From positions 1,798,001 through 1,862,000 of the forward strand of contig NZ_OZ242364.1 in the NCBI RefSeq assembly GCF_965208925.1: a stretch of DNA of 64,000 bases, written 5' to 3'. Positions 7,779-16,281 of this stretch are shown in pieces. The position numbers and the translations under genes are program-made. Origin of the DNA: Poriferisodalis sp965208925. Lineage in GTDB: Bacteria; Actinomycetota; Acidimicrobiia; Acidimicrobiales; Poriferisodalaceae. Position 1 is the first letter of the stretch. Every line of letters starts with the position of its first letter. The notes beneath the pieces are model-generated. The model saw only the letters and a list, made by a program, of their open reading frames with translations, searched no databases and was not told the origin of the DNA.

Positions 7779-10439
7779 CTAGGCGTCGGCTGGCGCCAGC
7801 GTCACGCTGACTTCGGGATGTAAGAGCGAATCGTCCGCCACGAACGTCAGGCTCTCGATGCGTCCGGCATCGATCAAGTCGGCCCGCGTTCGCTCCAGCG
7901 TGGCGACGTGGGCGTCCGCGGCGCTGACCTTCACCTGCTCGGCGGGCACGCGAAGACTGCGCCTGGCTTCGGTCTTCGCCCTGCGGACCTCGCTGAGCAC
8001 CGACGCAGTGAGTTCGAACGCGCCCGACGGATGATCGGGAACGAGCGCGTCGATCTCTCCCGCGTCGGGCCACGTTGCGCGGTGCACTGAACCGTCCCGC
8101 CACCACGACCAGATCTCCTCGGTGACGAAGGGCAGGAATGGCGCGAACAGTCGCAGCAGCACGTCGAGCGCCGTCGTCAGCGTGAGATGCGCGTCGGCCG
8201 CCGCCTCTCCGCCCTGCCCGCCATAGGCCCGGCCCTTGGCCAGTTCCACGTAGTCGTCGGTGAATCGCCAGAAGAACTGTTCCGACCGCTCGAGCGCGCG
8301 GGCGTAGTCGAAGTTCTCGAAAGCGTCAGTAGCGGCCCGCACCAGCCCGGCAAGCTCAGCCAGCAGTGCTGCGTCCAAGGCGTTGCGGACCGGGCCGGCG
8401 CGACCGGTTGAACCTGCGTCAGGGCGCGCGTCCTGATCCGTGGCCTCCGCGGGCGTCGCGCCGCCGGTGAGTGTCAGAGCGAACTTTGCTGCATTCAACA
8501 GCTTGATCGCCAGCCGGCGCCCGATCTTCATCTGCCCTTCGTCAAAGGCCGTGTCGGTGCCGGGACGGCCGTTGGCGGCCCAGTAGCGCACGGCGTCGGC
8601 GCCGTACGTGTCGAGCAGGTCCACCGGCGTCACCACGTTGCCCTTGGACTTGGACATCTTCTTGCGATCAGGATCGAGGATCCAGCCAGACAGGGCGCAG
8701 TGGTGCCAGGGGGCACAGTCATGCCCGAGATGGCTGCGCACCGCCGTCGAGAACAGCCAGGTCCGGATGATGTCGTGGCCCTGGGGTCGCATGTCCATCG
8801 GATAGGTGCGCTCCCACAGGTCCGGGTCCTCGCTCCACCCGCAGGCGATCTGCGGCGTCAGCGACGACGTGGCCCAGGTATCCATCACGTCGTGATCGCC
8901 GACGAAGCCTCCCGGCTGGCCCCGCTGCGATTCGTCGTAGCCGGCAGGCACGTCGCTGCTCGGGTCGACCGGCAACGCACTGTCGCCCGGCACAAGCGGC
9001 TGTACCCAGATCGGCTCGCCGGCGTCGTCAAGCGGGTACCACAGCGGGATCGGCACCCCGAAGTAGCGCTGCCGGCTGATGAGCCAGTCGCCGCTCAGGC
9101 CCTCGATCCAGTTCGTGTACCGGCCCTGCATGTAGGGCGGGTGCCAGGTCATCTCCGAGCCTCGGGCGATCAGCGCGTCGCGCAGCTCGGCGTCGCGCCC
9201 GCCGTTGCGGATGTACCACTGGCGGCTCGACACGATCTCCAGCGGCCGGTCTCCCTTCTCGAAGAACTTCACGGCATGGGTGATCTGGCGCGGCTCGCCG
9301 ATGAGATCGCCGGAGTCCCGCAGCAACTCCACTGTCACAGTGCGGGCGCCGCCCACCGTCCTGCCTGCCAGGCGTTCGTATGCCTCGCGGCCAGCGGTCC
9401 CTTCGATGCCATGCGGCGGGTCGGGGGAGATGCGCCCCCGGCGGTCCACGATCGTCCGCACAGGCAGGTCCAGCTCGCGCCACCACGTCACGTCGGTGGT
9501 ATCGCCGAACGTGCAGATCATGGCGATGCCAGTGCCCTTGTCGGGCTCGGCCAGCTCGTGCGCCACCACCGGAACTTCCACGCCGAACAGCGGGGTCAGC
9601 ACGGTAGAGCCGAACAGTGGCCGGTAGCGCTCGTCGTCGGGGTGGGCCACGAGCGCCACGCATGCAGCCAGCAATTCCGGCCGGGTGGTCTCGATCTCGA
9701 CAGTGCTGCCTGGCAATGGGCCGTTGCGTGATCGGGGCGAGCCAGTGCGCCCGAACGCGATGCGGTGGTAGGCGCCGGGCCGCTCTCGGTCTTCGAGTTC
9801 GGCCTGGGCCACTGCAGTGCCGAAGGTGACGTCCCACAGCGAGGGCGCTTCGATCTGGTACGCCTCGCCGCGTTCAAGATTCCCGAGAAATGCACGCTGC
9901 GCAATCCGCTGGCAGCGTTCGTCGATGGTGGCGTAGGTCATCGACCAGTCCACGCTCAGCCCGAGCTGGCGCCACAAGGCTTCGAAGGCGTGCTCGTCTT
10001 CGGCGGTGAGCACGTGGCACAGCTCGATGAAGTTCCGGCGCGAGATCGCCAGCTCGCCGCGGGCTTCCACCGCCTTGGCGTCGCCGCCGTCAGCAGGCGG
10101 CTCGAAGTTCTCGTCGTAGGGCAGTGAGGGGTCGCAGCGCACGCCGAAGTAGTTCTGGACACGGCGCTCGGTGGGCAGGCCGTTGTCGTCCCAACCCATC
10201 GGGTAGAAGACCTCGTCACCTGCCATGCGCCGGTAGCGGGCGATGTTGTCGGTATGGGTGTAGCTGAACACGTGCCCCATGTGCAGCGAGCCGCTCACGG
10301 TCGGCGGCGGGGTGTCGATGCTGAATACCTGATCGCGGGTGGCGGTGCGATCGAAGCGGTACACGCCGTCGGCTTCCCAGCGCTGCGACCACTTCGCTTC
10401 GAGCCCGTCCACGGTGGGCCTGTCGGGCACCTGCGTCAT
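7779..10439 (-). CDS. valS: Valine--tRNA ligase
   Basis: 886 residues. Class Ia aminoacyl-tRNA synthetase: the HIGH-type motif is HMGH (residues 53-56, in PPTVSGSLHMGHVF) and the second signature is KMSKSKGN near residue 593. The editing (CP1) domain lies between, with the GTGIAMICTFGD segment. The sequence GWDDNGLPTERRV resembles the archaeal/rickettsial-type ValS. The C-terminus ends soon after the anticodon-binding domain and shows no long coiled-coil arm of the usual bacterial enzyme. The ATG at 10439 starts MTQVPDRPT; a longer open frame to 10505 looks non-coding. It is a single gene. Confidence 0.93.
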   Translation of the reverse strand: MTQVPDRPTVDGLEAKWSQRWEADGVYRFDRTATRDQVFSIDTPPPTVSGSLHMGHVFSYTHTDNIARYRRMAGDEVFYPMGWDDNGLPTERRVQNYFGVRCDPSLPYDENFEPPADGGDAKAVEARGELAISRRNFIELCHVLTAEDEHAFEALWRQLGLSVDWSMTYATIDERCQRIAQRAFLGNLERGEAYQIEAPSLWDVTFGTAVAQAELEDRERPGAYHRIAFGRTGSPRSRNGPLPGSTVEIETTRPELLAACVALVAHPDDERYRPLFGSTVLTPLFGVEVPVVAHELAEPDKGTGIAMICTFGDTTDVTWWRELDLPVRTIVDRRGRISPDPPHGIEGTAGREAYERLAGRTVGGARTVTVELLRDSGDLIGEPRQITHAVKFFEKGDRPLEIVSSRQWYIRNGGRDAELRDALIARGSEMTWHPPYMQGRYTNWIEGLSGDWLISRQRYFGVPIPLWYPLDDAGEPIWVQPLVPGDSALPVDPSSDVPAGYDESQRGQPGGFVGDHDVMDTWATSSLTPQIACGWSEDPDLWERTYPMDMRPQGHDIIRTWLFSTAVRSHLGHDCAPWHHCALSGWILDPDRKKMSKSKGNVVTPVDLLDTYGADAVRYWAANGRPGTDTAFDEGQMKIGRRLAIKLLNAAKFALTLTGGATPAEATDQDARPDAGSTGRAGPVRNALDAALLAELAGLVRAATDAFENFDYARALERSEQFFWRFTDDYVELAKGRAYGGQGGEAAADAHLTLTTALDVLLRLFAPFLPFVTEEIWSWWRDGSVHRATWPDAGEIDALVPDHPSGAFELTASVLSEVRRAKTEARRSLRVPAEQVKVSAADAHVATLERTRADLIDAGRIESLTFVADDSLLHPEVSVTLAPADA

Positions 10440-10641
10440 GCGCCGCAAAGCTACCGGCGCGCTCGCTCGGAGGCCGGTCTCGGATGCCGGGCGGATGCGC
10501 AGCACGCACCGAGTGTTTCAGCGTTTGTCATGAAAATGTCACAAGAAAGCAATGAGACTGACTAGTGTGTGCAGTGGTTGCCGCCTGCGGGGGCGGTCGG
10601 CAGCTTCAGCCGTATTGCCGACCAAAAGGGGGTCGATTGGC

Positions 10642-10989
10642 ATGATGGCGACAATCCTGACGCTGATCATCTTGGGCATGGTGTTCCAGGGTGCGATGGT
10701 GGTCGTGGACAGTGTCCTTGACACGCTCAAAGTGAACGACACGCTGAAGTCCATTCCGATTATCGGAGGCAATCTGAACCTGATCTGGGCATACCTGTTC
10801 GTGCTGATTTCTCAGATCAACGGTGCGAACGATGTGCTCAATCTGGGATTCGGAACGAACATGGAGCTGCTCTCGCTGGGCCGCTTCGGCATGGACGTGG
10901 CCACCGCCATTGTTCTCGTTGCGTTCATCCCGGTGCGAGACGCTGCAATCAGCGCCTTGAAGAAGGGCATCGGCGGACGCGGCGACTGA
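10642..10989 (+). CDS. Small hypothetical membrane protein
   Basis: 115 residues, not recognised as a named family. An AGGGGG Shine-Dalgarno lies about 10 bases before the ATG at 10642 (a second ATG follows at once). Hydrophobic segments lie at residues 2-22, about 47-58 and 83-98, so two or three membrane helices are likely, with a polar basic tail (ALKKGIGGRGD). About 200 bases separate it from valS on the other strand, and two hairpins follow it. That suggests a monocistronic and possibly well-expressed transcript. No function can be assigned. Confidence 0.7.
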   Translation: MMATILTLIILGMVFQGAMVVVDSVLDTLKVNDTLKSIPIIGGNLNLIWAYLFVLISQINGANDVLNLGFGTNMELLSLGRFGMDVATAIVLVAFIPVRDAAISALKKGIGGRGD

Positions 10990-11001
10990 GCAGCGTCAAG
11001 G

Positions 11002-11023
11002 GCGGCGCCCCGCTGGGCGCCGC
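11002..11023 (+). terminator. GC-rich hairpin after small membrane protein gene
   Basis: GCGGCGCCC (11002-11010), CGCT loop, GGGCGCCGC (11015-11023): a perfect 9-base-pair stem 12 bases after the stop codon. There is no T-run after it; a second hairpin with a short T-run follows 24 bases later. Confidence 0.45.
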
Positions 11024-11046
11024 GCAATCGGCAGCTAGCCGACGTA

Positions 11047-11074
11047 GGGGCACCCCGCTCGCGGGGTGCCCTTT
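11047..11074 (+). terminator. Intrinsic terminator
   Basis: GGGCACCCCG (11048-11057), CTCG loop, CGGGGTGCCC (11062-11071) followed by TTT: a perfect 10-base-pair stem with a 4-base loop. It lies between the small membrane protein gene (+) and the convergent CoA-transferase gene. Confidence 0.75.
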
Positions 11075-11104
11075 GCGCGGTGTGAACGAATGGCCCGGTG
11101 GCGG

Positions 11105-12358
11105 TCAGCTCGGCGCGACGATGACGCCCTCATCGCGCAGCGTGTCGATCTCGTTCGCGTCGTAGCCCAGCTCGCCGAGGATCTCCGCCGCGTGCTGGCC
11201 CAGCAGCGGGGCATGGCGCCGCAACCGTGTCGGCGTCGCTGAGTAGACCACCGGATCGGCCACGTACCGGTATGCCCCTTCGGTGGGATGCTCGGAAATG
11301 CTGACGAGGCCCACGGCGGCGAGCTGGGGATCTGCGTCGAGGTCTGCCAAGTCCATGACCCTCGCGGCCGGGATCGAGTGGGTGTCGCAGTAGGCGATCC
11401 ACTCATCGGTCGTGCGACGCACCGAGAGCTCCCCGAACAGGGCGTACAGCTCGTCGATGTGCGCGATCCGCGAGTTGTGGTCTGCGAAGCGCGGATCGTC
11501 GGCCAGCTCGGGTCGTTCGACGAACGCGAAGAAGGCCCGGTACTGCGCATCGTTGTAGGGCAGCAGGCACACCCAGCCGTCGGCTGTGGGGTAGGGACGC
11601 CGGTGCGGCGTGAGCAGCCGGTCATATCCGAACGGTCCCTCGGGCGGCTCGAACACGGCGCCGCGATAATGCTCCACCAGGTTGAAGGCCACCATCGTCT
11701 CGAACATCGGCACTTCGATGGCCTGTGCCACGCCGGTCCGCTCCCGGTGGAACAGGGCCGCGAGCACGGCCTCCACCACATGCAGCCCGGTGACCTTGTC
11801 TGCGATCACCGAGGGGACGAAACCAGGTTCGCCTGCGATGCGACCGATCAGGTCCGACAGGCCAGATGCAGCTTGGATGGCGTCGTCGTACGCTGCCTTG
11901 TCGCGGTAGGGACCGCCGCTGCCGTAGCCGTTCGCGCGGCAGCAGATGAGCCGCGGATGCTCCGCTCGCAGGGAGTCGGCGTCGAGTCCAAGCCGCTCGA
12001 GCGCCGCAGCTCGCATGTTGGTGATCAGCACGTCGGAGCTCGCGAGCAGCCGCTGCATGGCTGCACGACCGGCATCCGATTTGAGGTCCAGCGCCAGCGA
12101 GCGCTTGTTGCGCTGGATGTTGAGGCTGAAGCCGGACATGCCGGCTGAACGGGCGGGAAGACCGTTGCGCGTGGAATCTCCGTCCAGCGATTCCACCCTG
12201 ATGACGTCGGCGCCGTGATCTCCCAGCATCCGGCACGCCATGGGCCCCATGAGCACGGTGGTGAGATCGACTACGCGTACGCCGTCGAGGGCGCCGGCCG
12301 CTTCGTCGCTGGCCGCGGCGGCTGGGCCTGCAGTGTCTGGCATGCGAGCCTCGCTCAC
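11105..12358 (-). CDS. Family III CoA-transferase (CaiB/BaiF)
   Basis: 417 residues. N-terminal DLTTVLMGPMACRMLGDHGADVIRVE and RNKRSLALDLKSDAGR are signature segments of class III CoA-transferases. The Asp expected to form the acyl-anhydride intermediate is in the YDDAIQAASGL segment, at about residue 172. The GTG at 12358 overlaps the stop of the upstream gene (GTGA), which shows translational coupling; an internal ATG at 12343 is an alternative. The family moves CoA between carboxylic acids such as carnitine, oxalate, formate, mesaconate or bile acids; the substrate here is not decidable. Crotonase genes elsewhere in the window fit a general acyl-CoA metabolism. Confidence 0.88.
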   Translation of the reverse strand: MSEARMPDTAGPAAAASDEAAGALDGVRVVDLTTVLMGPMACRMLGDHGADVIRVESLDGDSTRNGLPARSAGMSGFSLNIQRNKRSLALDLKSDAGRAAMQRLLASSDVLITNMRAAALERLGLDADSLRAEHPRLICCRANGYGSGGPYRDKAAYDDAIQAASGLSDLIGRIAGEPGFVPSVIADKVTGLHVVEAVLAALFHRERTGVAQAIEVPMFETMVAFNLVEHYRGAVFEPPEGPFGYDRLLTPHRRPYPTADGWVCLLPYNDAQYRAFFAFVERPELADDPRFADHNSRIAHIDELYALFGELSVRRTTDEWIAYCDTHSIPAARVMDLADLDADPQLAAVGLVSISEHPTEGAYRYVADPVVYSATPTRLRRHAPLLGQHAAEILGELGYDANEIDTLRDEGVIVAPS

Positions 12359-12633
12359 TCAGTCGATCCGGCTGCAGCGGCCTGGCGCTCTTCGCGCTCG
12401 GCGGCCTTGATGCCGTGGCTCATGACGATGGTGGGCGCGAGCAGCATCGAGCCGACCACGAGCGCCACGGCGATCAGCGTGCTGAGCAGCGGCGTGTATC
12501 CCCAGCGGATGCCGATGGCCCCGCAGATGAGCGACGCGGCATAGAGGCCGTAGCCGGTTCGCTGCCCCAGGCTGGTGATCCGCTTCAGCCGAGCTCGCCG
12601 AGCGAGAACATCGTCCACGGGCCCATGATCCAC
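12355..12633 (-). CDS. Hypothetical protein with two membrane helices
   Basis: 92 residues from a GTG, not recognised as a named family. A basic N-terminus (ARRARLKRITSLGQR) is followed by two hydrophobic segments (about residues 28-42 and 48-70) and a charged Glu/Ala-rich tail. The stop overlaps the start of the CoA-transferase gene by four bases, so the two are co-translated. The upstream DUF5317-like gene ends 30 bases before... its own start lies further upstream on this strand. A membrane role is all that can be said. Confidence 0.65.
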   Translation of the reverse strand: MDHGPVDDVLARRARLKRITSLGQRTGYGLYAASLICGAIGIRWGYTPLLSTLIAVALVVGSMLLAPTIVMSHGIKAAEREERQAAAAGSTE

Positions 12634-12662
12634 GTACCCATTATCTCGGCACGCCGTGGCGT

Positions 12663-13598
12663 TCAGGCCCCGAAGAGCTGGGGATCGTGGCTCCCGGTCG
12701 GCTCATCACCGGAGGCCCGGCTGGGTGCAGGGACTTCATCGGTGTGCAGTTCATGCGGCCATGGCGCAGGAGCCGGCCATGGCGCGGGCTCCACCCGCTT
12801 CGCCCAGGCTGGCTCAGCATGCGCCGGCACCGGGCTGGGCTCAACCGGGGCAGCGGCAGGTGCGGGCGCTGTCGGCGCAGATGAGTCGACAAGCGGGGGG
12901 TGCTCCAGGGTCGTGCGCTGCCCTGCAGGTCTCAGCACTACGGAAGCCTCGTCGTAGTCGTCGAAGCCGCTCTGCGACACCGCCGCCAGTCCTTGCAGCT
13001 CCCGGGCACCGGGCCACATCAGCCGGAATCCGACGTTCGCCAAGCCGGCGGCGGTCACCAGGTCGCCCAGCGTGATGACGTCTTTCAGCGGCGCGAGCGG
13101 GATCGCACCCCCGAGCCAGGCAGCGATCGTCGCGTCGTCCGACCACCGACGTGCCGCGCCGAGCAGCACCCGGTCGATCCCATCGAAGTCGATGATGCCC
13201 GCGGCCACGACGGCACCTTCACTCACCGGCACGTAACCGTTCATCAGGAGCACGCCGAGATTCGCGGCCATGCCGATTGCAGCGACGCTTGCGCCGGCGA
13301 TGTGCCGGTTGAGCAGGCAGCCCGCGAGCAGCAGCGCCAGCGATATGCCGAGGGCGAACCGGCCGGCGAGCATGTTGGTGTCGAGCCCGACGGCGAGCGA
13401 CAGGACCGCCCCGAGCACCAGCACCGGCCAGTGATTGATTCGCACTGCTCGAATCCTGCCGAGCATCTCGGATGGCGTGCGGCCGGCGACAAGCGCAACA
13501 GCGAAGCCAACGCCGAGTCCGATGAAGGTCACGAGCGCGATGAAGAACACCGCGTTTTGAAGGTACCGAACGCCCGCAGCGCGCTCGTGGATGGTCAC
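12663..13598 (-). CDS. DUF5317-like membrane protein with Pro/Ala-rich tail
   Basis: 311 residues from a GTG. Five or so hydrophobic helices occupy residues about 15-180. The segments LLMNGYVPVSEGAV and IPLAPLKDVITLGDLV resemble the DUF5317 family of actinobacterial membrane proteins (Asn-Gly..PV and P...DV...GD patterns). From about residue 215 there is a long low-complexity Pro/Ala/Glu tail that DUF5317 proteins normally lack, so the tail is probably cytoplasmic and disordered. It lies upstream of the small membrane protein and CoA-transferase genes on the same strand, with a 29-base gap. Function unknown; the family assignment is from memory of the motif. Confidence 0.65.
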   Translation of the reverse strand: MTIHERAAGVRYLQNAVFFIALVTFIGLGVGFAVALVAGRTPSEMLGRIRAVRINHWPVLVLGAVLSLAVGLDTNMLAGRFALGISLALLLAGCLLNRHIAGASVAAIGMAANLGVLLMNGYVPVSEGAVVAAGIIDFDGIDRVLLGAARRWSDDATIAAWLGGAIPLAPLKDVITLGDLVTAAGLANVGFRLMWPGARELQGLAAVSQSGFDDYDEASVVLRPAGQRTTLEHPPLVDSSAPTAPAPAAAPVEPSPVPAHAEPAWAKRVEPAPWPAPAPWPHELHTDEVPAPSRASGDEPTGSHDPQLFGA

Positions 13599-13681
13599 GA
13601 GCGCACGACAAGGGCGGCAGCGCTGCTGCTCGGTTAGCTTTGCGCCGGCCCTTCGGCCCGGGTCCGTGGAGGAGAGACAGC

Positions 13682-13900
13682 GTGCTGGACGTTCGAGCTG
13701 AATTGACTGCGACCGTGTGGAAGGTGGTCGCCGAAGTGGGCACCGCCGTAGCTGCCGGTGACGAATTGCTCATCCTCGAGTCGATGAAGATGGAGATCCC
13801 GGTGACTGCCCCCGAAGGCGGCACGCTCGCGGAGATGCACGTGGCCGAAGGCGATTCCGTTGCCGAAGGCGATGTGCTCGCGGTGGTCGCCACGTCCTGA
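13682..13900 (+). CDS. Biotin/lipoyl carrier domain protein (TB7.3-like)
   Basis: 72 residues from a GTG with GGAGGAG seven bases upstream. The whole protein is one biotinyl domain: the biotinylation motif ESMKMEIPV has the acceptor Lys at about residue 37, followed by the mirrored GDSVAEGDVLAVV half. It closely resembles the 71-residue mycobacterial biotinylated protein TB7.3 (start DVRAE, length, motif). It should serve as a swinging carrier for an acyl-CoA carboxylase or related biotin enzyme encoded elsewhere. The ccmA gene starts 30 bases downstream, so they may be co-transcribed, although a functional link is not evident. Confidence 0.88.
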   Translation: MLDVRAELTATVWKVVAEVGTAVAAGDELLILESMKMEIPVTAPEGGTLAEMHVAEGDSVAEGDVLAVVATS

Positions 13901-13930
13901 ACGCAAGCGCGGCCGTAGCCTTGGCGTTCC

Positions 13931-14611
13931 GTGGGCGCTGCCGTTGCCTTCGAGGGCGTCGTTGCCCTGCTGGACCGCTTTCCCGCATTGGCGGGGGTGG
14001 ATCTCAGCGTGCAAGCCGGAGAGATGGTGTGCCTGAGAGGACCCAACGGAGCGGGCAAGAGCACGTTGCTGCGGGCGTGCGCGGGACTGGTACCCGTGCG
14101 AGGCGCGCGGGCCGAGGTGCTCGGCTTTGACCTGAAAGCGCAGCGTCGCTCGGTACGGCCGCACGTGGGGCTGCTGGGCCATCGATCCCCGTTGTATGGC
14201 GATCTGCGGGTCGCCGACCAGCTGCGCCACTGCGCCGACGTGCATCGCGCTGGAGCGGCCGAGATGTCAGCGGCGGTCGAACGCTTCGCGCTCGGCGGCC
14301 GTCTCGGCGACGTTGCCATTCGACGGTTGTCCGAAGGTCAGCAGCGGCGGGTGGCCTTGGCGTGCCTGACCATCGCACGCCCGCGGCTGTGGCTGCTGGA
14401 TGAACCGCATGCCGGGCTCGACGCCTCGAGCCGGGACGCGCTCGACGAACTGCTGGCTGACGCTGTCGAGGCGGGCGCCACGGTGATGTTTGCAACGCAC
14501 GAGACGGGCCGCTCTTGCGTCGCGGCCGCCCGCCAGGTGCTGCTGGCCGGCGGCCGCGTCGAGACGCCCGGACAGATGCAACCCACGGATGGCTCCACCG
14601 ATGTGGCGTGA
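13931..14611 (+). CDS. ccmA: Heme exporter ATP-binding protein CcmA
   Basis: 226 residues from a GTG. ABC ATPase with Walker A GPNGAGKSTLL (about residues 37-47), signature LSEGQQRRVALA (about 136), Walker B LWLLDEPHAGLD (about 154) and the switch His in FATHE. It is short, as CcmA proteins are, and is followed directly by ccmB, ccmC, ccmD, ccmE, ccmF, ccmG and ccmH. CcmA with CcmB powers release of holo-CcmE from the CcmC complex. The gene overlaps ccmB by 11 bases. Confidence 0.9.
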   Translation: MGAAVAFEGVVALLDRFPALAGVDLSVQAGEMVCLRGPNGAGKSTLLRACAGLVPVRGARAEVLGFDLKAQRRSVRPHVGLLGHRSPLYGDLRVADQLRHCADVHRAGAAEMSAAVERFALGGRLGDVAIRRLSEGQQRRVALACLTIARPRLWLLDEPHAGLDASSRDALDELLADAVEAGATVMFATHETGRSCVAAARQVLLAGGRVETPGQMQPTDGSTDVA

Positions 14612-15269
14612 GATCTGGCTCGTCTGCCGCAAGGACATGGTCATCGAGTGGCGAGCGCGCGTCACCCTCGTCCAGATCGTCCCGACCGTGCTGCTGGTGC
14701 TGGTCGTTTTCGCATTTGCGCTTGACGCGAACCCCTCCTTGCTGGGCGCCGGGGCGGGCGGCCTGTTCTGGGTGGCGGTGCTCTTCGGTGCCGTGCTCGG
14801 GGCAAAGCGCAGCTTCGACATCGAAGCCGAAGGCGGGAACCTCGACGCGTTGCGCCTCGGAGGGCTCGTGCCCGCCGCCATCCTCTGGGGCAAGGCCGCG
14901 GCGCTGGCACTGCAGCTCGTGGTCGTCGGCGTCTTCACCGCCGCCGGCCTGCTGGTGCTCTACTCGGTGACCGTCCACGACTGGCTTCTGATGGTGGTCG
15001 CGGGACTGTGCGGCATGGCCGCCTTCGCCATCTGCGGGACGCTGTACGGGGCGATGACGGTAGGCCTGCGGTCGGCGGATACCCTGCTCCCGCTGCTGCT
15101 GATCCCGGTGGCGGCGCCAGTGCTCTTGGCCGGAACCCGGGCGTTCGACGTGGCGCTCGGGACCAGCGCCGACCAAGGCTGGAGCTGGACAGCACTGCTG
15201 GCAGTGGTGCTGGTGACCTACATCGCAGTGGGCTGGGCGGCGGCCGGTCCGCTGCTGGAGGATGCCTGA
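14601..15269 (+). CDS. ccmB: Heme exporter membrane protein CcmB
   Basis: 222 residues with six hydrophobic helices. The N-terminus MWREIWLVCRKDMVIEWRAR and the cytoplasmic FDIEAEGGNLDALRLGG loop are typical of CcmB, the membrane subunit of the CcmAB transporter in System I cytochrome c maturation. The start is taken at the ATG at 14601, overlapping ccmA by 11 bases; an ATG at 14589 is possible. The ccmC start follows 2 bases after the stop. Confidence 0.88.
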   Translation: MWREIWLVCRKDMVIEWRARVTLVQIVPTVLLVLVVFAFALDANPSLLGAGAGGLFWVAVLFGAVLGAKRSFDIEAEGGNLDALRLGGLVPAAILWGKAAALALQLVVVGVFTAAGLLVLYSVTVHDWLLMVVAGLCGMAAFAICGTLYGAMTVGLRSADTLLPLLLIPVAAPVLLAGTRAFDVALGTSADQGWSWTALLAVVLVTYIAVGWAAAGPLLEDA

Positions 15270-15271
15270 GT

Positions 15272-16114
15272 ATGACCGAGGCCGCTCCGCCCGACCTTCG
15301 CCGGCAGGCACAGCGAGTCGGATCCGTGTCGATGACCGGCAGCGTCGCGACGAGGGTGCTCGGCACCATCGCGCTCGCCGCAGCGGCCGTCATGGCAGTA
15401 CTGGCGCTGTGGGTCTCGCCCGCCGACGAGGTGCAGGGCGATGCGGTCCGGCTGATGTACACCCATGTGCCTTCCATCTGGGTCGCATACGGCGGCTTCG
15501 TGCTGACCGCGTTCGCCAGCGCACGGGTTCTGTGGCGAACCCGCAGCGGAGCAGGCGGTTCCGAGGGCGTCATCGCCGATCGGCAGGCGCGCCATTGGGA
15601 CCGGGTGGCCGGCGCCGCGGCTGAGCTCGGCGTGCTGTTCACGGCGCTCACCTTGGTGACCGGGTCGCTGTGGGGCAAGGTGACGTGGGGCACCTACTGG
15701 CAGTGGGACGCACGGTTGACCACCACGGTGTTGCTGTTCGTGACCTACCTGGGGTATCTGGCTCTGCGGCGGCTCCCCGCCGAGTCGCGCGCCCGCGCTC
15801 GGCGCTCGGCGGTGATGGCCCTCATCGCGGTGGTCAACCTGCCCATCGTCCACTACTCGGTGGACTGGTGGCGCACGCTGCACCAGGAAGCCAGCCTGGA
15901 GATCGGGATCGGCGGCGAACGCAACTACAGCGGCGAGATGTACTGGACGCTGCTGTACTCCTGGGCCACGTTCACCCTCATCGCGTTGTGGATAGGAATC
16001 CACCGCTACCGGGTGCTGCGCCTGGAAGAGCTCGCCGAAGAGGCCGCTCTCGAAGAGCTGCTCTCGGCGCGCCGCAGCGAGTCGGGCCACGACGCATCGG
16101 TGGCGGACCGATGA
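15272..16114 (+). CDS. ccmC: Cytochrome c maturation protein CcmC
   Basis: 280 residues; GGAGG lies about ten bases before the ATG. Six membrane helices. The tryptophan-rich heme-handling motif is WGTYWQWDARLT (about residue 140), flanked by the conserved histidines in MYTHVPSIW (about 60) and VVNLPIVHYSVDWW (about 190). CcmC loads heme onto CcmE at the outer face of the membrane. The tail is longer and more acidic than usual. The stop overlaps the ccmD start as ATGA. Confidence 0.92.
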   Translation: MTEAAPPDLRRQAQRVGSVSMTGSVATRVLGTIALAAAAVMAVLALWVSPADEVQGDAVRLMYTHVPSIWVAYGGFVLTAFASARVLWRTRSGAGGSEGVIADRQARHWDRVAGAAAELGVLFTALTLVTGSLWGKVTWGTYWQWDARLTTTVLLFVTYLGYLALRRLPAESRARARRSAVMALIAVVNLPIVHYSVDWWRTLHQEASLEIGIGGERNYSGEMYWTLLYSWATFTLIALWIGIHRYRVLRLEELAEEAALEELLSARRSESGHDASVADR

Positions 16115-16281
16115 CGTGGGCCGCCAACGTGTTCTCCGGCTACGGGCTGACCGCGCTGGCGATTGTCGCCTACGCGACCTGGGTGGTCCGCCGCGGCCGC
16201 GCGCTCGGCCGTGACCTCGGCATCGGCCCCGCGGGAGCCGGCCCGGACCCGAGCCGATCGCCGACAGAAACTAGCTCGTGA
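16111..16281 (+). CDS. ccmD: Small single-helix protein, CcmD
   Basis: 56 residues: one membrane helix (about 8-26) followed by a basic stretch VVRRGRALGRD. It is too short and divergent for sequence-only recognition. Size, topology (helix then Arg-rich cytoplasmic tail) and position between ccmC and ccmE are those of CcmD, which stabilises the CcmC-CcmE complex for holo-CcmE release. It overlaps ccmC by ATGA and ccmE by GTGA, so it is certainly translated as part of the operon. Confidence 0.8.
   Translation: MTWAANVFSGYGLTALAIVAYATWVVRRGRALGRDLGIGPAGAGPDPSRSPTETSS

Noticed and set aside
10440..10641. T-box or attenuator before valS
   Set aside because: No T-box bulge sequence or terminator/antiterminator pair is visible in the upstream region on the minus strand.
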